A stretch of DNA of 64,000 nucleotides from Bettongia penicillata ogilbyi (GCA_023548195.1 JAJHZJ010000696.1:248001-312000), one strand, 5' to 3'; positions 11,463-22,985 are shown, counted from the first letter of the stretch. Program-made: numbers and translations. Notes: generated by a model from the letters alone, not told the origin.

Positions 11463-11839
11463 ACATCATTCTGCAAATGATAAAAGGTCAAAGGACATGC
11501 ACAGGAAGGTTTCAAACAAAGAAATTTTAACCCCTATTCCCTCTTTATGATATAACTTACAAAGTTTATTTAGACTGAGATTGCTTCCTCCTGGACTCTG
11601 TCTACTTTTTAAAACCTTCTACTCCTCTCCCCTTTTCCTTCTTTGTTCCCCTAGTAAGGGTGATTAGTCTATTTTGTATTAATAATTTGTATTAAGAGTT
11701 TGGTGTCAGATGGGAGTGACTAGTAGATGAAGGTTCAAGAACTAAAGGGGATCAGTAAAGGCTTGGAACACTAACAAGAAGGCAAAAAATGGTGGAGAGT
11801 TTCCTTCATGAAAGTGGAATTGATTGCCACATGGAGAAA
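11463..11839. other. Unassigned DNA
   Basis: No repeat or gene recognised. Confidence 0.4.
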
Positions 11840-12020
11840 ATAAAAAAGCATTGAGACTTGAGTCAGAAAACCTGTTCTTGAATCTCTTCTCTAACATGCA
11901 CCACCTGTGTGGTCTTGGGCATGTCATTTAATCTCCTTGGGCCTCAGTTTCCTCGTCATCAAAATGAGGTTGACTAGATGGCCTCTAACATCCTTTCCAG
12001 TGCCAGATCTATGATCCTTT
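11840..12020 (+). mobile_element. tRNA-derived SINE
   Basis: 'gcattgagacttgagtcagaaaacctgttcttgaatctc', 'gtgtggtcttgggcatgtcatttaatctccttgggcctcagtttcctcgtcatcaaaatgagg', 'ctagatggcctctaacatcctttccagtgccagatctatgatcc' follow the full marsupial SINE with the 'ggccttccagctctaaatctatgatcc' tail. Confidence 0.82.
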
Positions 12021-12355
12021 AAGCCTCAGACAGTAGTGAAATACCTCCCATTGGAACTATCCAGCAGAGACTGGATGTTCATTTGATTTGCTTGGGATGT
12101 GGTAGGTGAGGATTCCTGTTGGGCTACATGACTTCTGAGGCCCCACTCTCCATTGACGTCCTGTGCTTCTGTTCTCCTGCTTTCTGTGTCAGGTTGAATA
12201 GTGCTTAATAGAGCCTCAAAAAGGGGCTAGAGACAAAAAAAAATAAAAATAATTTAGGAAACCAGACTTCAAAGGAAGAGCAAATACTAAAAGCACATAA
12301 AACATCAGCATCATTCTTTCTCTGCTAACCTTTTTTTTCAAAACCAAAAACTTTA
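12021..12355. other. Unassigned DNA
   Basis: No repeat family recognised. Short A-rich stretch at 12234-12250 and a T8 run at 12331-12338 just left of the duplicated segment. Confidence 0.4.
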
Positions 12356-12626
12356 TGCTATTCATTCAATGTGAGCTTAAGTTCTGGTGCTTGGGTGGGG
12401 GCAGGGCTGCCTCCCAGGCTCAGTTCCCTCAGGGGGTTTATGTGGAGACCTTCAGTAATGGATCTGAGGTCCTTTCTGCCCTGGGAGCTCCTGGCCACTG
12501 CTGCCTCTGCCGCTGCCTCTGCTGCTGCCTCTGCCGCTGCCTCCCGAGGGGGCCTGAGTTATGGGCACACCCTGCTCCCTTCTCGGCCAGCCCTGAAGTC
12601 TCTCTCACTGACCTGTAGCACCTCCA
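12356..12626 (+). repeat. 271-bp direct repeat, copy 2 (isolated half-L1 5' UTR segment)
   Basis: Identical to 10821-11091 and 1535 bases downstream in the same orientation. It carries an internal slice of the 5' UTR, without the element's own ends. There is no poly-A tail and no obvious flanking duplication, so it does not look like a normal retrotransposition product. Relative to the source element it reads on the minus strand. Confidence 0.93.
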
Positions 12627-13363
12627 AAGAAAATCTAAATGGAGAATTCAAGGGATACCTATGTGGTAATACATTGTACTCATAGAACATCGGGATGAGT
12701 AATGAAAGCCCTAAATAAGAGCTACCAAGTAGAAATGAACCAAAGCATGGATTTTGAAAGTTACACTGTCTTTAAAAGAATAACCAGACAATGAACCACA
12801 GCTGTAGGAGAGACATAAGAATTCCACCTCCATCCCTAGCTCCAGCAGCTCCATCATAGTTGGAATTCCTCAGGGCTGGGATTTCTATCTTCACAGCCTT
12901 TCCAGAAAGGCCACCCCTATCAGTGGGATATCAGGAAAGTACTAAGGAACAAAGGAATGTGGATGATATTCATTTATCAAATACTTGGAGAATTAGATTG
13001 TGCTGGTGAGGATGCTCACTCTCTCCATTAATGAAGGATCTGAGGTCTCTGTAACTTAACTGATGGTCTTTGAGAGTTGCTTTTGTCAGTAAATTAATTT
13101 CTTTTTTGATCTGCCTGTCGAGCATCTCTGAACTTCATTTCACACCTCCTTACTAACATACAATCCATCCGTGGCCCCACACTCTCCTTCTTGATAAGAT
13201 GTCCCAGAACTTGGACTTCCCAAGCAAGTTTTCAAGGGTCACACCTCCATAACTCAGGGAGAATGATGTCAGTAGATGTATTGCACCAGTAGATGTTTTA
13301 AAAAAGAGGAAGAGGAAATACCAGGTTATTTGTTTTAGCCTAAGCTGAAAGAAAATTTAGATA
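12627..13363. other. Unassigned DNA
   Basis: No feature recognised on either strand. Confidence 0.4.
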
Positions 13364-13551
13364 AGGAGTTCTTAATCTGTTTTGTGCTGTTAATCTATTT
13401 AGTGAATCCTGTGGATTTAGAATGTTTTTAAGTGAGTAAAGAAAATTCTAAAATTTCAATGAGATGTCAGTGAAAATAAAGATGTAATTCTTGGACCCCT
13501 TAAATCTCTCCATGGGACCCTTGGGGAATCACGAACCCTAGAAGAACTCCT
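13364..13551. mobile_element. hAT-type MITE with 10-bp terminal inverted repeats
   Basis: It begins aggagttctt and ends aagaactcct, perfect inverted 10-mers. The body includes 'tcagtgaaaataaagatgtaattcttggaccccttaaat' and 'ccatgggacccttgggg'. Length of 188 bases, no coding capacity, and the 'ggttcttaacc...catggacccc' style fit a non-autonomous hAT element. No clean 8-bp target duplication is visible. Confidence 0.65.
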
Positions 13552-13611
13552 GTCTTTAAGACAGACAATAATAATTACTGATGATGACATTGACAGTTAC
13601 AGCAAACAGTA

Positions 13612-13852
13612 AGAGCAGCAGCAGCAGCATTTACATAGCACCTTGAGGTTTACAAAGTGGTTTACAAAAATTGTCTCACTTAACCCTCACAACCTGGGAG
13701 GCAAGAGTGGTTATTGTCCTCTGTTTCACAGATCAGGAAACTGAGGTAAACAGAAGCTAAGTGACTTGCCCGGGGTCATACAGCTACCAAGTGTCTGAAT
13801 TCAGTTCTTCCTTGCTTCTAATTCATGGCTCTAACCATTGACCCTCCTCACC
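13612..13852 (+). mobile_element. MIR-type SINE, nearly complete
   Basis: 'catttacatagcaccttgaggtttacaaagtggtttacaaaa', 'ctcacttaaccctcacaacc', 'cagatcaggaaactgaggtaaacag', 'gtgacttgcccggggtcatacagctaccaagtg' track MIR from end to end. An (AGC)5 run at about 13615-13630 lies at its left end. Confidence 0.82.
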
Positions 13853-13899
13853 ACTTCAGGTAGGTAATTTGAGTCAGTGTTTCATCCCAACACAAATAA

Positions 13900-14100
13900 T
13901 AACCCAGCAGCTCCTCCAGGTGCCTTTTTAAAAGTTTAGAAAGTGCTTCATAATTATCCTTTATGGTAGGAAATACAAATATCATTACCATCACTCTAAT
14001 GATGAGGAAACTGAGCCCCAGAGAGATGAAGTAGTCCATGGTACCACAGTTCCTGAGGGCCAGATTCAGGCTTTGGAACCAAACACCAGGTTGCCTCTCA
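13900..14100 (+). mobile_element. MIR-type SINE
   Basis: 'agtttagaaagtgcttcataattatcc', 'gatgaggaaactgagccccagagagatgaagtagtccatggtaccacagtt', 'ccagattcaggctttgg' match MIR; it follows the previous copy directly. Confidence 0.68.
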
Positions 14101-14159
14101 GGTGCCTGATTCTCTCTGAGATGGGGAGCTAAAACTTTAGGGGGAGAGGCCCAGAGCAG

Positions 14160-14368
14160 AACCCAGGCTAATGAGGGAGTGAGGGAAGGACGAGAGAAGA
14201 AGGGAATGGGATAGAAGAAGAAAGGGGAAAGGGAGAAAGAAGAGGAAGGGGGAAAAAGAAAAGGAAAGAGGAAGGGAGAAGGAGAAGAGGGGAGAAGGAA
14301 GGGGGAAAAGAAGGTAAGAGAAATGAAAAGGAAGGGAAAAGGAAAGGGAAAGGGAAAGAGGAGGTAGA
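14160..14368 (+). repeat. Purine-rich (GAAGGG)n low-complexity tract
   Basis: Over 200 bases of almost pure A/G with repeated ggaaagggaa-like units. The minus-strand open frames here are Pro/Ser/Leu/Phe translations of it. Confidence 0.9.
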
Positions 14369-14532
14369 AATGGAAGTAATGATACTAGAAGTTTTAATAT
14401 ATTCCCAAAGATACAATAAAGATGCAACTATGTGCTTCACTATCTTTTTTAATGATTCCTTGGAAACTCTAGCCTGAATACAACAATTAAATTTGTTTTG
14501 CAACTATTTAGAGTTAAATGAATGAATTCAAT

Positions 14533-14970
14533 GCAAAAAAAAAAAAGGCATGACCACTTTTCGGTCATTCCCCAATTGTCCATCCTGTTTCATTGTTTAT
14601 CCCCTAATGGTCATGGTTAATGTGTACTCTGTCCTGATTACTGTTTTTTTTTTTTCACTTTGCATTATTTCATAAAGTTCCTTACACTTTTCTTTATATT
14701 TTTCATTCTTGCCAATTCTTGATTGCATTATAATATCCCACTGCATAAATGTACCACAATTCATTTAGCCATTGCTCTATTGTTGCATATTTGGAAATTT
14801 AGGTTACTTGCAGATTTTTGCAATTACAAAGAATCATGCCATAAAAATCTTTTAACAGATAGATTTTTTTTTAGTTTTTTTGATAATGTTTTCAGGCCAT
14901 ATTCCCAACAAAGGTTTTATTGGGTCATCCTTTGTTTTTGTCCAATGTCCATGGTACAGTTTCCCAGGCT
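14533..14970 (-). mobile_element. L1 fragment (ORF2 C-terminal region)
   Basis: Read in reverse, 14710-14790 gives 'gagcaatggctaaatgaattgtggtacatttatgcagtgggatattataatgc', the L1 ORF2 C-terminal block equivalent to the copy at 41049-41106 (caattggggaatggctgaat...). The copy is old, with T-rich insertions at 14640-14660 and 14865-14882. Confidence 0.75.
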
Positions 14971-15156
14971 AGAAGTGATTTAACTTTAATAGAAACAGTC
15001 ACAAGAGAGTTTGGGTTAAGATTTGGTATTATGAATAACATGGGGTAAAAAAAAACACTAAATCTAACAAAAGGCATTTAACAGTGAAAAGACAGCAAAA
15101 TGAATGAGAAGCTAGTAATGCTTCTTGTTGGGTATATTTTATGAAGGACTCCTGAG

Positions 15157-15390
15157 GCAGCTGGTGACACAGTGTATAAGAGCACTGGGCCTGGTAGATC
15201 TGGACTCAGACACTTATTATGTGTATGACTGGGCACCTTACTTATTTTGCCTCAGTTTCATTAACTGTAAAATGGGGATAATAATAGCAACTATCTTATA
15301 GGATTATATATGATCAAATAAAATTATATATATTTTAAACTGCTTACCAGTGAATGCCTGGCACTATCTAAATATGTGTTCCCTTTCCTT
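15157..15390 (+). mobile_element. tRNA-derived SINE, near full length
   Basis: 'ggcagctggtgacacagtgtataagagcactgggcctgg' is the tRNA-like head with A-box, then 'gcctcagtttcattaactgtaaaatggggataataatagcaa' and the 'gatcaaataaaattat...tgcctggcac' tail. The B-box is shortened. Confidence 0.82.
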
Positions 15391-15604
15391 TCCTTTTGCA
15401 TAGTTGAAGTAGATGAAAACTTAGGTCCTTCCAGTTTTCACATTCTATAGTTCTGATCAGTTGTGCTCCTAAAGGAGCTGAATCATGGTGATTCCCATTT
15501 TCTTCCTATAAACAAAGTTAAGAGAAAGGAGAAAGTTACAGCCAAATAGAAGGATGGACAATATGTTCTCCTAGGAGGATCAAAGGAAGGAGCTGACAGA
15601 GTCC

Positions 15605-15836
15605 ATTCTGATACTGTTCAGTCATGTCTGACTCTTTGTGAACATATTTGGATAATAAAGTGGTTTGCCATTTCCTTCTCTGGCTCATTTTACACATGAG
15701 GAAACTAAGGCAAACCGGGTTAAGTGATTTGCCCAGGGTGACACAGCTGGTAAGAGTATGAGATCAGATTTGAAATCAGGAAGATGAGTCTGTTGCATCC
15801 AACCCCAGCTTGTGCCACCTACCTGCCCCCAGAGGT
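15605..15836 (-). mobile_element. tRNA-derived SINE, full length, reverse
   Basis: On the plus strand it runs 'tgttcagtcatgtctgactctttgtg', 'gtggtttgccatttccttctctggctcattttacacatgaggaaactaaggcaaaccgggttaagtg', 'gtgccacctacctgcc', the exact reverse of the 'ggcagctaggtggc...gtcggacacgactgaac' marsupial SINE. Confidence 0.87.
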
Positions 15837-16138
15837 CATTTTATGATATGCCTAAAGGAAAAGACATTATTTTCTGGGATTTTGAGCCATCTTGTGTTGA
15901 AATGTTTTTGATAAGTATTCAAAACAAATTTCTTGAAAATTATTATGGTTTACATAACTCTCTTGGTTATAGAAGATAGAATTGGAAAACTCTACAAGGA
16001 ATTCAGTAAGACTCTCCAAAATAAATCAACATAGAATTTGATACCCATTGACCTTAATGAAAAAGTAGAAGTAGGTAAAGATGATATGAAATATATTAGA
16101 AAGCACAGATAGGAATCTGTTTATGTTAGTAGAAAAGA
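15837..16138. other. Unassigned DNA
   Basis: AT-rich; no repeat recognised. Confidence 0.35.
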
Positions 16139-16139
16139 A

Positions 16140-17150
16140 AAATCAACAAATGTTTATTAAGATCTTAACACAATCATGCATTGCATCAATGCCTCATACA
16201 CTCACTGCATTATGTGTAAAAACAAAAATGAAACAATTCTGACTTCTAAGGAGCTTATATTCTAATGAGAGAGAAAATAATTGCTGACAGAATAAAACTA
16301 AAGAAGAGAAATACAAGAAAGTTAAAGTAGTGAGCCTGCAAGTGATGAAAGGAGTCACAAAAGACTTCATGAAGGAGGTAGATATCAATACAAAAGCAAA
16401 GCTAGCCCCTGTCCCTACATCCTAATAGACAGTGATAACAGGGGATGGATATTTTGTCTTGGAAAGTTGCAGGGATGGTGAGTGGAGCCACAGGGAAGAA
16501 AATTAATATACTCTTTCCTCAAGTAGTGATGGAGTTGATATGATGTAATAAGTGGTGTTTGAGCTGTGTCTTGAAGATATGGGAGATTCTGCATAGCAGA
16601 GGAGAGGAGAGAATGTGTTCCAGAAATGAGAAAGGGTCAGTACAAAGGCATGAATATGAGAGATAGAGTGTCATGTGTAAGGAACAGAGAAGAGGCCAGC
16701 TTGGCTGGATGTCAGAGTGTGGGAAGAAGACCATATTGTTCAATGAGGATAGAAAGAAAAGTTAGAGCCGGGTTGTGAAGGATTTTGTAAAACAACTCAA
16801 GGAGGTTCTTTTGTTTGTTTCTGTTTTTTTAATCCTAGAGTGAATAGGGCGTTGATTGACAGGATGGGCTAGAGTGGGAAAAGATAAGGCAAAGGAACCA
16901 ATTAGAAGGTTGTTGTAATAATCTAGGCCAAAGTTGATGAGGACTGAACAGTGGCATTTCTATAAATAGAGAGAGAGAAGCCAGGATGTGACAGGTATAG
17001 CCAATGAGGCCAAAATTATGAAAATGGCAACTGAATAGGTATGTTTGGTAAGAGAGACGGTATTCTAGATAATGCCAGGGTTATAATCCTAAGAACTAAA
17101 AGAATGGTAGAATCTTTGATAGAAATAGGGAAGTTGGGAAACCAGGGACT
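16140..17150 (-). mobile_element. L2 LINE, 3' region, reverse
   Basis: Starts with the reversed L2 tail 'tcaacaaatgtttattaagatc', then 'aaggagcttatattctaatgagagag', 'gtgtcttgaagatatgggagattctg', 'agggtcagtacaaaggcatgaatatgag', 'aggttgttgtaataatctaggcca' and ends near 'tagaaatagggaagttggg'. These are reversed L2 3' UTR and ORF2 C-terminal segments in the right order. Confidence 0.75.
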
Positions 17151-17272
17151 CTGCTTACAATGCTAATAAGTATCAGGGGCTGCCATTTAAATAATCTTTC
17201 TAAATTCAACTGCACTAGTCTACTCCTGACGCAATGCTGTTTCATGGAGTTCCAAAAGTACTGTATGTACAA

Positions 17273-17337
17273 TAGTGTGTGTATATATGTATATATACAC
17301 ATATGTATACACAATAACATATATGTTATTCAGTAGA
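17273..17337 (+). repeat. TG/TA microsatellite
   Basis: TGTGTGTATATATGTATATATACACATATG with partial palindromic symmetry. Confidence 0.85.
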
Positions 17338-17424
17338 TTCTTAATTCTTAAATATATTCAGTAGATACTTAATGAATATGCATTCATTGAATCATTTCAA
17401 ATGAAAAAATTAAGACAGAAACTT

Positions 17425-17568
17425 TTAAAACTGATTGAGCATAGGTGTGTGACAGCACATATCTTCAACTGTCTGAGCCTCAGTTTCCTTTTAGGTAAAA
17501 TGAATGGCTTGGATACAATAATCACTACTGCCTATATTAACTCTAAAGATATAGGAGTCTAAACAATT
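17425..17568 (+). mobile_element. tRNA-SINE fragment
   Basis: 'ctgtctgagcctcagtttccttttaggtaaaatgaatggcttgga' and 'ttaactctaaagatatagga' are the SINE body and tail. Confidence 0.65.
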
Positions 17569-17764
17569 CTCTTTAACAGAAAAATGGTTCAACAGTATGT
17601 CTAGCAGTTATTATTTATGATGTGTTATTCCGATCTAAAATTTATTTCTAGCTGAGCATTTATTTTCAATTTAGTAAACAGGCATTATTTGCTAAAAGTT
17701 TAAGGAATAGTATTGTAATAGAATGCAAGTAAAATTTAAAGTGAAAGTAGGTACCAAAACTTCA

Positions 17765-17965
17765 TAGGATCATAAAGTAAGAGCTAAGATCGTCTTTATG
17801 AATCATCTCCCCTTTCATTTCCTTTCATTTTTTTTCAGACAGGGAAAGTCAAAAGTCAGAGAGATTCAATAATTACTTCTAATCAAACAAATGCTAAGTG
17901 GCACACCTGAGATTCAAGTTCAAGTTTTCATGTTCCAAATTCAACAATTGTTCCATTGCCTTTAC
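17765..17965 (+). mobile_element. THER1/MIR-type SINE
   Basis: 'aggatcataaagtaagagctaagatcgtctttatgaatcatctcccc', 'cagacagggaaagtcaaaagtcagagag', 'gcacacctgagattcaag' match the THER1 head and core. Confidence 0.6.
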
Positions 17966-18049
17966 ATTGTGAATGAACATTCAAGGTTTTCTCCCTTCGA
18001 TTGAAAATATTTGATGCCCCCTAAGGAATAATATCCCATATTGCTAGCT

Positions 18050-18142
18050 TTTGAAAAGTGAATTCCTTCATCTCTAAAACATGCAGACCAGAGTATCTCT
18101 AAGGTTCCTTTCACCTTTAAATGTATGATTCTATGAGTTATT
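18050..18142 (+). mobile_element. tRNA-SINE tail fragment
   Basis: 'cttcatctctaaaacatgcagaccagagtatctctaaggttcctttcacctttaaatgtatgattctatgag' matches the 'ctctaaggtcccttccagctctaaatctatgatcctatg' tail. Confidence 0.6.
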
Positions 18143-19050
18143 AAAAATCAGTTATGGTTCACATATGTTTTCATTAAATTATCCCATGCTATGTTCAAAT
18201 ATATTATCAACTTGACAATGAATGTCAACAAAAAGGGATATAGCCCTTCCTAAGAATCACCTTTTCCTTCCTGTGTTTTGAAATAAGATTTAAATGATGA
18301 TCATTGCCTCTTGTTCATTCCTTTGGTGAGTTTCCTCACATCTGTTTTCCATTTTTATTTAATTTACATTCATGACCTCTGCCCTAATCACTATGTTTGG
18401 AAGGAAGGAGTAGTGAAGGTTGGCATTATCTCTGTACCTTTTGACAGCTATACAATTTGAGCATTTGAGCCAAAATGCCCGTACACTCTGTTCAGACTTT
18501 TGAACTACAAATTCTCTATTGCCATTAAAAAAATAAACTTGAAAAATGTTCAAAATCAGGTTATGCAATACCAGAGTTCATGGTCTTTGGGATGATTTGC
18601 TAGACTGGTAGCCAATGGGAATGAGTGTTTGTCTGATGAGTACAATGGCTTATTGTAAAAACAGAGATTGTACAATGTTCAGTGATGGGAAATGAAGTGT
18701 CATTTTGTCTCCCCCCAGAAGCCTGAGGGATCTGATAAAAGTGCTATAATTAATGGACGATAATATACCGGGTAATGGTTAGTAAATAGTGACATATGAA
18801 ATCATAAATCATAGAGAAAAACAAAAAGCATAAAGAAAGAGATGTTCCTCTTTATGTCAATATATATTATAAAATTTAATAAAACAGAATTCAAGTCTCT
18901 AGATCAATTGAAAAATGAATCAGTCTACCTTCTTTTCTTTAACCATTTTGAACCAAATATTTTCCAAAATATTCCAAAGTTAGAGTAGAAAAATAAAAAG
19001 AACACAAACATCCCTGCAATGATCTTGTAACACTGAGCCACAGCATACTG
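18143..19050. other. Unassigned DNA
   Basis: No repeat family, RNA or exon signal seen. Confidence 0.4.
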
Positions 19051-19200
19051 GGAAGGAAGGAAAGAAGGAAGGAAGGAAGGAAGGAAGGAAGGAAGGAAGG
19101 AAGGAAGGAAGGAAGGAAGGAAGGAAGGAAGGAAGGAAGGAAGGAAGGAAGGAAGGAAGGAAGGAAGGAAGGAAGGAAGGAAGGAAGGAAGGAAGGAAGA
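19051..19200 (+). repeat. (GGAA)n microsatellite, about 37 units
   Basis: Almost pure GGAA with one GAAA-type interruption near 19060. It stands at the 3' terminus of a reversed L2 fragment, probably grown from the L2 tail repeats. Confidence 0.98.
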
Positions 19201-19202
19201 AA

Positions 19203-19480
19203 TATTTAAGTTGCTATTGTTTTCTATACACTGCACTAAGGACTGGAGATACAAACACAAAACCAAAGATAGCCCCTACCCTCAAGCAGTATTCTTATAG
19301 AAGGAAAAAGTATAGGATGAATATTTTTGTTTAGAAAGTTACAGGGATGGTATTGGTTATAGTGAGTGGAGCCATAAGGGAAAAGATTAATACATCCTTT
19401 CCTGGAGCATTCAATCCTGGAATTGATGACTATGTATCCTCAAACAGGGGGATGAAGGATCAAAGTGGACGTAGCTGCTG
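19203..19480 (-). mobile_element. L2 3'-end fragment, reverse
   Basis: 'tatttaagttgctattgttttctatacactgcactaaggactggagatacaaac', 'agcccctaccctcaagcagtattcttatag' are reversed L2 tail. 'agttacagggatggtattgg...gtgagtggagccataaggga' parallels 16464-16496 in the other reversed copy. Confidence 0.7.
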
Positions 19481-19506
19481 GTGATCTCAAAACTGTGATT
19501 GCAAAC

Positions 19507-19571
<65 letters not shown>

Positions 19572-19815
19572 TCTCTCTCTCTCCCTCTCTCCCTCCCTCT
19601 CCTCCCCCTCTCCCTCTCTCTCTTTTCTTTCCCTCTCTCTTTCCCTCTTTCTCTCTCTCTCTTTTCCTCTCTCTCTCTTTCTCTCTCTCTCTCTCCCTCT
19701 TTCTCTCTCTCTTCCCCCCCTTTCCCTCTTTCTCTCTCTCTCTTTTCCTCTCTCTCTCTCTTCTCTCTCTCTCTTTCTCTGTTCCCATCTTTCTCCCTTC
19801 TTCTCTCTCTTGAAT
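19507..19815 (+). repeat. (CT)n compound polypyrimidine array
   Basis: About 310 bases of CT with CCCT and TTTCT interruptions, pyrimidine on the plus strand. Open frames on both strands are Ser/Leu or Arg/Glu translations. Confidence 0.98.
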
Positions 19816-19990
19816 GAAGTATTTATTATATTTCACATATTTTATTTCTATTTATTATGTGCAAAACATTGTGTTAAGCAATGGAGAATTCAACTTAAAG
19901 GGAATATAGCTCTGACTCTCAAGGAGGTCACATGCTAATGGAGACAGAGCACATATGGAAGATTTCAGGTGCAAGTCCAGTGCAAAGGCA
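19816..19990 (-). mobile_element. L2 3'-end fragment, reverse
   Basis: 'attatgtgcaaaacattgtgttaagcaatggagaattcaa' and 'ctgactctcaaggaggtcacatgctaatggagacag' are the reversed L2 tail; the CT array abuts its terminus. Confidence 0.72.
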
Positions 19991-21242
19991 TCATGATCCT
20001 TAGGGTTCAATGACACCTGTTGTTTGTATGTTTGTGGAGGTGAATTTCTCAGGTGGGCAGAATGGAACCAGATCTATGGATTCATTAGCAGCTACTCCAC
20101 AAATTATAATATTACAGTTTGCTGAGGCACTAAGAAGTTGTGACTGCGGCAGGGTTTCAGAGGCAGAATGTGGTAGAAATGGCACCCAAACATAGGTCTT
20201 GTTGCTGCTAAAGTCAACTCTGTATGTTATCCCATGATATTGTTCTGTGAACTTACATGTGTGTGGATATCTCTGCGTGTCCATTTCAATTATATGTCAA
20301 GATCTCTGACTTCTAGTCTGCTTTCATTGTTGACATCATCTTTTAAAAGTTTCAAAGTTTGATTCCTCTTTTGAACCATTCTTGAGTTTCTTACTATTGT
20401 TCTATGATCCCTTAGGAGTCCACAGGATTCTCTTTTGCACTGGGGTTCGCATTACATTTTTGTCATGGTGCTCTGGCACCAATACTCATGGCATTTTAAT
20501 TAAAAAATAAAATGTTAAAATAGTTTACAAACAAAATAATAAAATATCAAACTTGTTTCCCCCTTTTAAAAGTAGTGTCATTTTCTTTAAGCTTTTCAGT
20601 ACAATAGTGGCATTTGTTCACTTTGTTTTGTGGTTTCAAAATAAATCCATTGCCCTAGAGCTACATTCCTTCCTGGCAAACACCCTTCCCTGATGAAAAC
20701 CCATGTTTGAATCCCCCACCCCAGAAGATTTTATATAATATATACAATTAGGATGGAAGATTTTTTTTACCATAATACCTATTCTAAGAAGGGGCCTCCA
20801 AGAGAGATCTAAATGCATAAAGTGGAGGGCACATTATGAGGAACCTCACCAGCTTCTTTTTATTTTTCTCAATTGGTATGGGTGGAAGCCTTGTTGGTCT
20901 GAACCATATTGTACTAACAATGGGAAAATGTGCAAGTCATCTTCTACTTAAAAAATTATGATCTTAAACATCCACATACACAAACATTTCAATATGCAAA
21001 GAACAGAGAAATGTTTATGAACTTCTGTTATGTGTAGTTTCTTTTCAAACATATATTCCATTTAATAAGGTAAACTGTATCTCCTTTTAAATTTCATTCT
21101 TCCTTCTTCTGTGTATTTTGTACACATCTCATTGATGATGTTTTCTTTCTTTTCTCTTTTTTTCTGTCACTGTCACTGCCCCTGAACTCTTTTTTTTAAA
21201 ATAAGTATAGCCAAGTGAAAAACAAATTGACACATTGAAAAA
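19991..21242. other. Unassigned DNA
   Basis: No repeat assignment. The opposed open frames at 20000-20284 and 20010-20195 show no recognisable domain. Confidence 0.4.
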
Positions 21243-21248
21243 TAAATA

Positions 21249-21263
21249 GATAGATAGATAGAT
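21249..21263 (+). repeat. Short (GATA)n at the LINE 3' end
   Basis: Four GATA units sit exactly where the 3' end of the minus-strand RTE-like LINE stops, replacing a poly-A tail. Confidence 0.8.
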
Positions 21264-21908
21264 TAGTTGTCATCTTTCATCTTCAGAGAGGACCAAAATG
21301 ACATCACCATGATAAAGTGAAATTTCATTGTGTCCAACTGTGACTGATCAGACCAGTACAAGGTTGGAATGCTCTACCACAGGTTGGGCACAGATAGTCA
21401 GTGTGAATATTTGGGGTGGATATCCCAAATTTATGCATCCTGTATTTACTTTGTGCTGTCTCAATTCTGCTTTGCTCAAAGAGCACAGCACCCTTTCTGA
21501 TGTGGGCATGCCATGTTGAGCAGTCCTGAGACAGTGTCTCCATGTTGCACAATACAATCCAAAGTTCTTGAGATAGACCTTGAGAGTGTCCTTATATAGT
21601 TTCTTCTGGCCACCATGTGATCACCTGCTCCATGTGAGTTCTCATAAAATAGTCTTTTTGGCAAGAGTACATTTTGCATTCGAACAATGTGGCCAGCCCA
21701 TCAGAGTTGCACTCTGTGAAGCATAGTTTGAGTACTTGGCAGTTCAGTTCAAGCAAGGACTTCAGTGTCTGGTACCTTATCCTGCCAGGTGATCCTCAGA
21801 ATCTTCCTAAGACAGTTCAAATTGAAGTGATTCAGTTTCCTGGCATGGCGCTGGTAGACTGTCCATGTTTCACAAGCATATAACAATGAGGGCAACTCAA
21901 CACCTCTG
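21264..21908 (-). mobile_element. RTE-like LINE, 3' fragment (copy 1)
   Basis: Reverse frames encode the C-terminal part of a non-LTR retrotransposon ORF2: a [19 protein letters not shown] block (about 21815-21875), [20 protein letters not shown], and at the very end a CPTCGRAF...GLISHSW zinc-finger-like tail (21328-21390). The same blocks occur at 45970-46500 and on the plus strand at 50720-51200. It ends in GATA units, not poly-A, which fits RTE-type elements. At least two frame changes show that it is dead. Clade placement as RTE-like is tentative. Confidence 0.78.
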
Positions 21909-22079
<171 letters not shown>

Positions 22080-22798
22080 AAATCTGTTATGAACACTAAG
22101 GCAAAACCACCAAAGTCTTAGTGACTCTGGGCCCTAGAGAATCTTGAATAATTTCTTCCTCTATTAACAGACACCTTCCAATATCTAGTGTAGTACCAAG
22201 AAATTCAGGCCATCAAAGTAGATAATACTGCTATCAGGAGAGTAGTACTGGGTTCCTGAGGTGGAAGAAGAATGCTGGGTAATAGGACAAGAGCCCTTAA
22301 TAGAAGTGTCAGAGTGTGACCATGGTAAGTCGTCCTTATTTTGAAATATTAATTCAGGCCAACTTTGTTTCAATTGAGACTTGTTTTCCCAGGCCAAGTC
22401 TCCTCGAGCCTTTCTTCATTCTATAAGTAACTTAGAAATCTTCTCACTGTACTGTTTGTTCACTTTGTTTTATGCTAACTTTACTTTGGAATCAAATGAG
22501 TTGAAATCAGACTTCTACCATTTTCTCTCTGCATTTTCAATTTCCATAGGCCCTCACTAGCTTGTAGAGTGACACATTTTTTTCGGTAGCTTCATAAGAC
22601 GCTGACAAATTAGAGTTTAGAGGTTAGGGCCACAGAAAGGAAATATCCTAATAGCTTCATGAACTATTCACTCAAAATCCTGTCCAGGAGTTGGAAGAAT
22701 TATAGCCAGGATGAGGGGCTCCATGCTGGATTTAAAAGTTTTTGTCTTGCATGTAGCATCTAATAAATCAGCATCAAGTTAAGACGTAGGCAGTTTAC
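22080..22798. other. Unassigned DNA
   Basis: No repeat or gene recognised. Confidence 0.4.
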
Positions 22799-22799
22799 G

Positions 22800-22985
22800 A
22801 AGGCAAGATGGGGCAGTGATAAGGGGCCCTAGATTTGGCATCAGAGGACTTGAGTTTGAGCCTTAGATCATCTCTTCAATATTTGTTTAATTTTAAGCAT
22901 TCTGTCTAGGCTTTCATTTGCTCATTTATAAAATGCACTAAATAACTTCTAAAGTTTCTTTCCATCTTTGAATCTGTTTCCAAAC
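22800..22985 (+). mobile_element. tRNA-derived SINE, diverged
   Basis: 'ggggcagtgataaggggccctagatttggcatcagaggacttgagtttgagcctta' is head with a mutated B-box; 'tcatttgctcatttataaaatgcactaaataacttctaaagtttctttccatctttgaatct' is body and tail. Confidence 0.75.

Noticed and set aside
19051..19200. Regular GGAA repeats as a CRISPR-like or satellite array
   Set aside because: Units are 4 bases without spacers; plain microsatellite.
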